This document shows, piece by piece, positions 12,032 to 21,400 of a stretch of 64,000 nt of DNA. Source of the DNA: Neurospora tetrasperma FGSC 2508 (taxonomy: Eukaryota > Ascomycota > Sordariomycetes > Sordariales > Sordariaceae); contig NW_009799099.1 of NCBI RefSeq assembly GCF_000213175.1, positions 4,977,394 through 5,041,393 of the forward strand, read 5' to 3'. Below the pieces are notes generated by a model that made no database searches, was not told where the DNA came from, and saw only the letters and a program-made list of their open reading frames with translations. Position numbers and translations under genes: made by a program. The first letter of the stretch is position 1. Every line of letters starts with the position of its first letter.

Positions 12032-12663
12032 TAGACTAGATGAGATACCAACGGAAAAGAACAGAAATTATTGCATTTTGGGCATAAACTCGTTGAAAAA
12101 TACCTCTACATACGAATTAAGGCCTAGACTAGGTGTGAAGTTCTAGCATTCGCAGGGACATGATGACCTCTGGCAGATCTCTTTACGCTCATCACGTTCT
12201 ATACTAGAAGACTTCATCCCCATCTTTTTATCAATCGTTTCCCATCACACAGTTGATGATATCAAAGTTGATACCTCCTCTACTTGTAGATGTCCGGCGA
12301 TCAGGGGATCCACTCGGTTAAAAGCGGGGCTCTCCGAACCCGAAGAAACGGGGGACCCGCTCCGTAACAACCACCTAAGCGAACGAACGATATCGTCATC
12401 TCATCAACTCCGCAGCTGGCTTCGTTCAGTTCTCTTTTTCCCTCTACACTACAACTCACAACTCACAACTCATTTCAGCGATCGTCACACTCGGTCAACA
12501 TTCGGTCCCAATCAGGGTAATCACCGCCCATTTTCTCTGTGTCCCATCGACTTCCGCCACAGAAACTATATATACTCCTCAAATCGGAGCTCAACTACCA
12601 CCCACCCCACTCAACTTGAACTGAAAACCATCACACCACACCAAACAATCAAATCAACCCAAA
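12032..12663. promoter_or_regulatory. Spacer with TATA-like promoter of the esterase-fold gene
   Basis: Tail-to-head spacer. It has a CAACTCACAACTCACAACTC mini-repeat near 12450-12470 and a TATATATA box at about 12567-12574, some 90 bp before the next ATG. Nothing coding is seen. Confidence 0.5.
12567..12574 (+). promoter_or_regulatory. TATA-like box
   Basis: TATATATA lies 90 bp upstream of the ATG at 12664, followed by an A/C-rich leader ending CCCAAAATG. It is a plausible core promoter by position and sequence only. Confidence 0.45.
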
Positions 12664-13518
12664 ATGTCACCAACCCGCATCCCCCAACCCGAGGATTTCA
12701 ACCCCCTCAAGCCCCAACTCTCCCTGTCTCTGCACTACCCCTCCCCACCCGAATCCACCACCGCCATCCTCCTCCTCTTCCACGGCCTCGGCGACTCCGA
12801 CACCCCGTTTCTCTCTTTCGCCCGCAACCTCTCCCTGCCCGGCGTCCTCGCCATTTCCGTCCGGGGAATCGCCCCTTTGCCCCATTCCCTCTTAGGCCTA
12901 CCACTCGACAGCGGGCCGACCAACAACTTCCACTGGGGGGATGACCTGAAACTCGACGGACGGACGGGCGAAATCGACATGGATCCGGGGTACGACAAAG
13001 TCTGGGAGTTGGTGATGGGCAAATTGATTGGGGAGGTGTTGATGAAGGAATGTGGATGGGAGTTGAGCGATATCTTGCTGTTTGGGTTTGGACAGGGTGG
13101 TGGGGTGGCGTTGGGGTTGGGGAGCAAGGTGCGGACTTGGGAGGGGGTTGGGGTTGGTGAAGATGAAGCTAAGGTTAGGGAGGTAAAGGAGGGAGAGGAG
13201 GTGAAGGAAGGAGTGGTTGATGAGAGGAAGGAGAAGGAGAAGGCGTTCAAGGGCATCGTGTCGATTGGAGGGGCGTTGCCGCCTTCCATGATTCCTAGTA
13301 TCAGTGCAAGGGAGAAGGCGAAGACGCCCGTGTTGGTTTTGCATGGGAGCGAGAGTGAGTATGTGGGTGAGGACGAGGTGGATTTGATCAAGAGGGAGTT
13401 TGAGAACGTCAAGGTGGTGGAGTGGAAGAGGCCGGATGATGGGATGCCTAGGAGTAGGGAGGAGGTGCTGCCTATGATGGAGTTCTTTGCTGAGAGGCTG
13501 AAGAGTGGGTGGCCGTGA
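12664..13518 (+). CDS. Acyl-protein thioesterase/carboxylesterase-fold protein lacking the catalytic triad
   Basis: One exon, 284 aa, of the phospholipase/carboxylesterase alpha/beta-hydrolase fold. The fold is visible in TTAILLLFHGLGDSDTPF (strand plus oxyanion HG motif), then NNFHWGDD and ILLFGFGQGGGVALGL. In active relatives the nucleophile elbow is GFSQGG; here it is G141-F-G-Q-G, so the Ser is replaced by Gly143. Near the end, where active enzymes have GHGI/GHSI around the catalytic His, the sequence is DDGMPRSREEVLPMM with Met261. From memory, homologues in other filamentous fungi share GFGQGG and the MPxxREE end, which would make this a conserved pseudo-hydrolase and not a damaged gene. 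A charged insertion of about 30 residues (EVKEGEEVKEG region) splits the domain. Role unknown. Confidence 0.8.
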   Translation: MSPTRIPQPEDFNPLKPQLSLSLHYPSPPESTTAILLLFHGLGDSDTPFLSFARNLSLPGVLAISVRGIAPLPHSLLGLPLDSGPTNNFHWGDDLKLDGRTGEIDMDPGYDKVWELVMGKLIGEVLMKECGWELSDILLFGFGQGGGVALGLGSKVRTWEGVGVGEDEAKVREVKEGEEVKEGVVDERKEKEKAFKGIVSIGGALPPSMIPSISAREKAKTPVLVLHGSESEYVGEDEVDLIKREFENVKVVEWKRPDDGMPRSREEVLPMMEFFAERLKSGWP

Positions 13519-14578
13519 GGGAGCAGGTGTTGGGAATATCATGGAACAGTTGTTGGAACCAAGTCATGGTTTTAGGGCTTTTGTAACTAGGACCATGTCT
13601 CCCGTAATCTATCAATGCAGTTCATTTCATTGTGGCTCGATGAATTGCTTGACCAAGGCAATGATGAGTCTTTTCCCAAAATGCCAAGCAAAATACCAAC
13701 ACATATCAACAAGGGACCCAATATCACCAAGATGAAGCAACACATGTCGTCTGTTCACTGATGAAAGTTCCAGCAAAGTAGTGCTGTATTGATTGGGATC
13801 TAGTATCCAAAGAATGACTGTCTATCTGTAAATCAACAGCCCAACATGTGATCCTTCTCCTTCCCTTTGTTTCTAGGCAAGGGTACATGTATGTGTATAA
13901 AGCAAAACCAAAAGCAAAAACGCCCACGAGACCCGGCATTGGCGATAGCGTAGAAGCATTGTCGCCGCCTCCCTTTCGGGATCAAGGTACTCGGTCCCAA
14001 CACGCCGTCCCAGCGATGGCGTTAGCGCACTGTCGCTGTCGAGATATTGATGAGGAAGATATGAAAAGGGTATCCTGGTAAAACTCGGCAAAGGCGACAG
14101 CGTATTTAAACACGGATGGGGTATCATAACAATAAGCCAAAAGAAACCGAAAAGCAAACCACCATTTTTTTCTCGTTCGTCCCCCTCGTTTCGTATTCGC
14201 GTTTGTCGTCTTTTCTTTCTTCATTATTTTCTCAGGGTAACATCTTGCCTCGTGTTGAAGTGAGGATGGGCCAAGACAAAGTAATAGCGTAGAAGCATTG
14301 TCACTTTCCCTCGGTCCCATCATCGTTGATTAGTGAGGCAAGAAGTTTGTCGTGTAATCGTGTCGTGAACGGATAGGTGCCGTTCGACAGTTGTCGTAAA
14401 GGTCAGTGTCGCAAAGTAAACCGGTGCGACGGAGGTGAACCACATCAGATGTAGCCCTTTTCTGGTGGTTGTGTGTGACAGCAACAAAGCTTCACCCTTT
14501 GTGCTTCCGTGGAGAGTTCGGCGGTGATGGTTTGACGAGACCGCAAGTTCAACTCCTCATTCTCTTCAGTGGAAGAGA
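13519..14578. other. Convergent spacer with a repeated 19-mer
   Basis: About 1.06 kb between converging genes, probably two 3' UTRs. ATAGCGTAGAAGCATTGTC occurs near 13946 and again near 14285, each followed within 50 bp by CTCGGTCCCA. No supported gene. Confidence 0.4.
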
Positions 14579-16351
14579 TTAGTTCTTCTTTCTCCCCAAC
14601 ACCCCACCAAATCCACGCATCTGCCTCTCGCGCAACGCAGCACCGTCGATGATTTCTTCTCCATCAGAGCTGCCACTGTTTGCCACAAACCTTCGGCTGG
14701 GCTCAGTGCCAAAGATTCTGAGCAGAACCGCCAGGAGAATAGTGCTTGCAATGCTTACAGCAAGAATGCCAATCATGGTGTAGTTGCTCTTGCGGTACTG
14801 ATGAGGTCCCTTTTTCGCATCTTCAGGCCATCCGGTATACAGTGCGTACGTGGTAGTGATGGAACCCAAGTTTCCAAGCCCGGAGACCAGAGCTGAGGCA
14901 GCGGCCACACCAACCTCGCCATGTCGCTTCTGAAAGATCTCGTTCGTCCAGGCCATGCAGTTGGGCACGGTCGGACCGAGACCAAAGCCGATGATGAGCA
15001 GGCCACCGTAGCGGGCCCAGTCATTGGAGAGGGCAAAGGTAACAATGATGAGGCCAACAATTTGGATGACACAACCGGCACAGAAGAAGACCCAGCGGTA
15101 TTTGTGGAAGCGGTCGGCGAGTGGGGTAGAGATGAGGATAGCGAGGAAGTCCATCTGTTGACGTTAGTTGGTATCCCGTAGACAGGAAATAGGAGCTGAA
15201 CCCATGACTTACCATCCAAATAGGCGCAAACAACAAGCTAACCGTGATGCCGCTGAAGTTCGGGTTGATGGAAGCAATGATGACGCTCCCATACAACTGC
15301 GTGCCAATACCAACACCCACGACTCCAAAGTACATGAGCACCAAGGGCCACATACGCCAGTCAATCAAGACATACCACAGATCCTTCATGTTCCAAGGTC
15401 TGGAGTGATACACCCTCTTGAGATCCTGATAATGAATCAAGGCGTCCTCGCCCGTCAACGCCTCGGGGCTCGTCGGCAACCAACTCAAATACTTGTGTCT
15501 GACCCTCTTCTCGCCCGGAGCCAAAGGCCGGTCCGGCAACCAGAAAAGCAGAGCAATGCCCAACACGATGCCCAGCAGCCCATAGACGAGGAACATCCAC
15601 TGAAAGCCTGTCAATCCCCTTAGGCCGTCCATCTCCTGGAACCCAGCCGACACCAGGCCGACCACGGCCGCGGACAACTGCGCCGCGGTGAAGTACATGC
15701 CGATTCTCTTGCCGGTGCGGCTGGGCGGGTAGAAGAGCGTCAGGTAGTAGGACATGCCAGGCCACATGCCGGCAATTACGAAGCCGAGCAGGAAGCGGAG
15801 GAATTTGACGCTCCAGGGGGCTTTGACGGCCGTGAAGCAACAACCGATGATGCCCACGGCGAAGACGATTCTAGCCATCCAGGCGCGGGGAGAAAGTCGG
15901 CTCATGATCAGGTTTGAGGGCAGGTCGAAGAGGACGTAGGCGACGTAGAAGAGGGCGAGGGCCGTGGACAGGTCTCTCGGGGTCAGGCCGAGGACGGAGA
16001 CGAGGTCGTGGTGGACGTTTTTATTCATGGTCTGGGCAATGCCGATGTTGGAACGGATGGCGGAGCAGAGGAAGTAAAGGACCCAGAAGGCGGGGATGAT
16101 TCGAAAGTCGAGCTTGCTGTGGTCATGTCAGTGGTGAGGAGAGTGGTGATGCAGTAATGAGTGACATACCGGTAGATCTTCTCGACCCTGGCGGTGTCGT
16201 ATTGGATCTCTTCAGGCATAGGAACATGGCCTTCCTCTAGCTGGTGGGCATCATGGCCACTTCCGCCCTCTGATGGGACCTTCGCTGCGGGATAGGGGAC
16301 AACGTGTGTGGCAGTCTCCCCTACGGGAGTGTGTGAAGATTTCTGCGCCAT
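14579..16351 (-). CDS. MFS transporter, Dal5/allantoate-permease type (anion:cation symporter family)
   Basis: A plasma-membrane carrier of the major facilitator superfamily, probably for a small organic anion, vitamin or ureide. The exons 16170-16351, 15213-16116 and 14579-15154 (introns 53 and 58 bp) give 553 aa. A hydrophilic N-terminus of about 60 residues leads into KLDFRIIPAFWVLYFLCSA, then RSNIGIAQ, which are hallmarks of the Dal5-like family. FLRFLLGFVIAGMWPGMSYY and PPSRTGKRIGMYFTAAQLSA follow in the first half; LIIGFGLGPTVPNCMAW and YRKSNYTMIG in the second. Twelve helices are expected. Start: the ATG at 16351 is preferred over one six codons upstream, since MAQKSS fits better and neither affects the helices. 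It lies 0.94 kb from the ACC deaminase gene on the same strand. The substrate cannot be read from sequence. Confidence 0.88.
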
Positions 16352-17293
16352 ACTAGGACGAGAAAGCAATGGAGGTGCCTGCTAATCGTCTGTTCTGACC
16401 AGAATATTGTGTTGGTGGTGTAAGGAAATCAGAGGAAATGGATAAATGGGGAGGAGGCGTGTTTGGTATGGTTGGCCGAGAGGGTGGAAGATGGCTCGTG
16501 AGAAAAATGGATTAACAGTGAGGGGAGAAAGGATGGAGGCGCCTTATATAATGTCCGATGATGACTCTTCAGCCCTGGCCAAGAAAGTGTTGGAGGTGTG
16601 GAAAAGGTCGAGACTCGAGGCGACGTTGAGGTGGTCCGCGGATGGATTGATGGAGCCCCGGGAAAAAAAGACGCTGATGCAGGTCGGAGTTGCTATGACA
16701 AAACAAAACGGAAACCCCTCGGTACTAGTTTAGAGCCTCAAGAGATTAGAGATTAAGCCGAAAGTTTACAAGATGCAATGTTTCAAAGATGCAAGATCTC
16801 GGCAGAACCAAAGTCAGCTTCGGAATCCGCGCGCAGAGCAACTTGCCCCAACGTCGAGATGACACCACTGCATCCACCTGCATCCTCATTGCTGCTTCCC
16901 TTCTTCTCCAACACTCAACACAGCGATCAGCACTGGAGAGGAGCCCAGGGAGGGCAAGAACTCAACACAAATTTTGCTCAACGATAGCGCCGTTCGAGAG
17001 CTTCTTCAGTGGATCGATCGTTTTAGCGATCCCACCACGAACGAACGGGCGGGTCACCCCCACGTGCCCACCTCTTATGCCGAGCTTATGGGGCCATGGC
17101 AACTTCCGCCAAACATGCGTGATTTGTGAATGGCTTCCACTTTTTGTAGCATTCGCCGACAACTTGCATCTGGGCTTTGTAGGGTACGACAAGGATTGAG
17201 ACTGGAGTCTTCAACTTTACCTGACTCATGTCAGAATAGAGTTTTGATCCCATCGAGAGAGACAGACTCCTGTACACTTTACTCTTATGCAGC
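16352..17293. other. Spacer between ACC deaminase 3' end and MFS start
   Basis: It holds the upstream region of the MFS gene and, on the left of the ACC deaminase stop, that gene's 3' UTR. An ATTATATAAG box (minus strand) sits near 16543-16552. No coding frame is supported. Confidence 0.45.
16543..16552 (-). promoter_or_regulatory. TATA-like box of the MFS gene
   Basis: Read on the minus strand the sequence is ATTATATAAG, about 190 bp before the MFS ATG. The call rests on position and consensus only. Confidence 0.4.
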
Positions 17294-18439
17294 TTATTCC
17301 AACCCCAAAGCGGAGTACGCATTCAGTGCCAGTTGCCCTCCAAGGTGCGCATACAGCACATTGCTTCCCGCGTCAATCTCCCCATTCTTAATCATATCCA
17401 TCATGCCCGCCAGACTTTTGCCTTCATACACCGGATCGGTAATGAACGCCTCCGTCCGCGCCCCAAACTTGATAGCCTCAATCGTCCTCTCGTCCGGCAC
17501 CCCATAAACCCCCGCATGGTACCGATCATCCAGCACGACATCCTCCTCCGTGATATCCTCCTCCTCCAACCCAATCTTGGCCGCCGTCTGCTTCGCAATC
17601 CTCAGCACCTGCGCTCTTGTCTGCTCAACCTTGGCGGACGCATCAATCCCAATCACCCTCCTCTTATTTACCTTGCCCAGCTTTTCCGAGTGGCGTTCCA
17701 ACTTCTCAACCAACTTGAACCCGGCCACCATGCCCGCCATCGTCGACCCTGTCACCGCACAGACCACCACCGTGTCGAAATAAATCCCCAACTCCTCCTC
17801 CTGCGCCACCACCTCGAACGCCCACCTCGCGAACCCCAACCCTCCAAGGGGGTGATCCGACGCCCCAGCCGGGATATAATACGGCTTTCTTCCCTCCTTC
17901 TCCAGATCATCTTTGAGTTTCGCCAGCGTCTGCTTGTGCTCGATCCCGAACCCGGCTAGCGGTTCAAGACGGACGTCGGCCCCCATCAGCCGGGAGAGCT
18001 GGATGTTGCCGACTTTGTCGTAGCCGGGATCGGTCCAGTCGGGGACCCAGTGTTCTTGGACGAGAGCGGCGTGCAGGCCGAGCTTGGAGGCGGCGGCGGC
18101 GACTTGGCGCGTGTGGTTGGATTGGATGCCCCCGATGGAGACGAGGGTGTTGCAGCCTTGGGAGATGGCGTCGGGGACGAGGTATCTGGCCGGGCTTGTT
18201 AGTCAAGCTGCTGGTAGACAGACAGACAGACGAGTAGGTGGTGAAATATACTCTAGCTTTCTGGTCTTGTTGCCTCCAAAGGCAAGACCGGAGTTGAGGT
18301 CCTCGCGTTTAGCAAAGACATTGACTCTTCCACCAAGGGCTTGGGAGATGCGGGGGAGGGGCTGGATCGGAGAAGGTCCAAAGGTTAGCGGCTCCCGAGG
18401 GATGCTGGCGAACGGTTCGGGGAGTAGTAAGTCGGCCAT
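17294..18439 (-). CDS. acdS: 1-aminocyclopropane-1-carboxylate (ACC) deaminase
   Basis: A PLP enzyme that splits the ethylene precursor ACC into 2-oxobutyrate and ammonia. Two exons, 18252-18439 and 17294-18185, with a 66-bp intron (GTATAT donor, GGCCAG acceptor, GACTAAC branch), give 359 aa. The PLP lysine is K58 in [12 protein letters not shown]. The catalytic Ser is S85 in [16 protein letters not shown]316-E317 in DPVYEGKS and the Leu of YAHLGGQ match the residue set said to separate true ACC deaminases from D-cysteine desulfhydrases, so I favour ACC deaminase. The enzyme is cytosolic, without a targeting sequence. A TATA-like box lies about 95 bp upstream. The neighbouring same-strand MFS carrier may serve uptake of a related compound, which is only inference. 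Confidence 0.88.
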
Positions 18440-21400
18440 TTCTTCGTGCTGAAACTGTCGTCGTCTTTGGTGATAATGTTGCCGTGAGTTTGTTGACCTC
18501 GCAAATTGGGAAAGGTAAGTGATCGCGAGACCTTATATTGCATGGCTTATCATCCAGCCTGTACGTTAGCCCCATGCCTCCCCCGCTCCTGGCTTGCTGC
18601 AGGGAGCGCACTCAGAACCACTGGAGGGGCGCCATCTTCCATCTTGACTTGGCTTCATGTCTTGGAGTATGTATACCATGGGCCACTGAGCCGCTTATCC
18701 GATATGCTTGGACGCTGTTGGTAGCAATAGCACCTTGGCATCATGCGAACCGGATAGACGTCGCTTTTATTGACCAAGCGTGGTTTAGCCTTGAGATTAT
18801 CACACCAATATAACATGTCTCGTAAGCTTATCGTTGCCACTCAGCTACCGAAGCTCTTCAGCAGTAATGTGTATCGTTTCTTCTGTAAGGCTCTCGCTCC
18901 CGTGTCACTCAACAGAGCCTCATCGTTGAAATCGCATTTTGGAGTTCCCGACGTGTAGCGTCCATTGATTCGGACTACAATATATCATGCAGCAAGTCTA
19001 GCCTGGGTGAAGACCTCAGCAAGATACTGTAATGTCGGCATTTGGTTTGACTCATCCTAACCCCAAGGAGATGGTGCTAAACTCCCCGTTCTTATACGCA
19101 GTAGAAGACACTCACGGACACACTTGTCCAGAATACAATCATCCGTGACAGTCTCTCTCCTTCTCTCAGTGTCGATGCTGCTTTTATTTCACAGTCACCT
19201 CCACAATTCCCTTCAAGTTGTTTCATTTCACTCTAGACAACATGCAGTACTGTGAGGTCCCTTCTAGCCTTCTCGCCTTATATGATCTTCGTGAGATGAC
19301 GGATATCCACCTATCACAGACCAACCATACAACAAGCCACAAGTATACCAAGATCTTGGATCCTGGCGGCGGGATTGAGCCTCCAAGTTTACCGAGTGAA
19401 ACGTGATGGGACCAGGGGAAGGGGGTATCATTACTCCGAGTCACCATCACTAGACTGGAGGTGATGGTTGATCTTGAGCGCGTGATAGTAGTGTGGGATC
19501 TTCTTGTCTGTTATGGTTGTTCATTTACGAGCGACATCAACGGGCGACGAAAATGAGGAAAGCGCTATCCCAGTACTAACAAAGAAGCTGCGGCTCAATG
19601 TGAAGGGCTGAGATGGTCAATAATGAGAGTAACTGTGGAACGTAAAGTTATTATCACTACCTTGTTCGCGCTCCCTTTCGGTCTAATTTGCCTTTCCGGT
19701 CGCTGGCGATCACCAGGCTTCGCTCGTCCTCATCGTTCACGAAAACGGCCCTTCTTGGGCATACGAAGTCCGAAACCGTTCGGCGAAGCACTTTTCATCA
19801 TGCCCGTCGACAGGGGCACTGTACTCATCTCGCCGTGACCGGGTCGAAGCCTGATGCGCGGCATGGAATTTTTCCCTCTCCGTTGACTCCTTACACAATC
19901 AAAGAGATGCAGAAATGCACAACGAACGAAAGCTTACTGCTCTCGGGCCCGTTAGTGCCACGCAAGCATGTCAGAGCCTTGCCCTTCATGCGTGAGTGAC
20001 AAAGAAGAAGGAAAAGGCTGGACAAGCAAACATCCATCCTTCTTGTTTGACTTTTCCTATGCATCGTCTTGCATCCTCAACTGTGCTTGCTTGTTATTGC
20101 TCATCTAACCGCATTCCCAGCTTTACCTCTGTGCAATGGAAAACAGATTAGAACACGGGCAGCAGCGGGGAACAAAAGCATGGCAATCCACGAGAGAGCA
20201 TGTTTGTTCCCAAAGTTTCCATCTTTGTACGACCAACGAGTACAATATCTAGCTAGAAGCAGACGGGAAGGATTGCGCCTTTCTGTCCGTGCATGGCTTT
20301 CCATGGCTAAATGGACATGCATGTTTTTGACGCTGCGCTTCATTGCGTTGAAGTATCCGTCCGTTGGCAAGGTATCTAGAAGTAAGTATGCGAAAACGGC
20401 CGGGTACATGGCGGGAGGAGACATGGAAATGTGGCTTATATGGAATCCAGAAGGGCGATTTCTTTTCGGGAATGCAAATCTTGGCGCAGGAAATATATTG
20501 AACAAGGCATCCAGAAGTGGTCGATAACTCTGACTCCATGGTCTTGTACCTTTTGGGGACTCCTTCTTGGTCGTCTTGGTGTTGTTTGTGGCTTGGTGTC
20601 TTCTATGGCAAACTCTCTTTTAGGAAGAAAGGTGGACAATGATATTGATTATTCCAAACATTGGCCGCACTTCCCGAGAGGCTTATGCTGTCATGCTCAT
20701 TGAATCCGTCAGGTCGTTAGTTTGTGCGACCACCGCATTGTCGTGATTGAGTGTATGATGACTCTCTCTGTGAGCGCGAATGTCAAGGGGAGGAATTGGG
20801 AAAAGGTGAGTTGAATTGTTTGATTGGTGTGGCAGGGTATCGTCGTCGTCGTTGTCGTCGTCATCATCGGTTGTGCAATGGGGGTGAATTATTGTCCGGG
20901 GCTAGGCCGGGGATACCGATAGCAGCGATAAACGACTTCGTTAATGTCTGACGACTGACCCTGACGACCTTGTCGATATTTCGCCGTAATAATTTGAGGA
21001 GCGCGGTGGACGAGCCTGGACAAGTCTTTGACTGGCGGGAAGTGGGCAAGATCTGCCGTTTTGTATATTCCCCTGACGGGGTTCGGGCCTGCTGGTGGCC
21101 TGTTGCAAGATTGGCAATACCTTTTTCGGGACTCGGCAGTGGAGTTGAAGAAAGTCTCGGGAGCTTGACTTTCAACTCCGGGTTCCATTCCAGAGGGGAG
21201 CCTGAGGTTAACCCCACGATCAGGATTTTGGCAGCTTTACATAGTTCGTTCCCTTCTCTCCACTGCTCCGTACCCACATTCTTTGCGATATCCCCGGCTG
21301 GCCGAACCAAGAGTCGGTACCGGCATCGGTCTTTCCCTTTGATGGTACGGATGCGGTCTTCACTTTGTCCAGTTTTAGAGGCCCGTGCCGTGGTGGCTTC

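Noticed and set aside
19223-19450. A stretch whose minus strand reads LGKLGGSIPPPGSK and looked like a tRNA-derived frame
   Set aside because: The GGCTCAATCC resembles a T arm with an imperfect stem, but I could not build acceptor, D or anticodon arms around it. Not a tRNA, and no repeat copy is visible in the window.
20836-20870. GTC/GTT short-repeat tract considered as a CRISPR-like or regulatory array
   Set aside because: Simple trinucleotide sequence without spacers; no CRISPR array is expected in a fungal nuclear genome and none is present.
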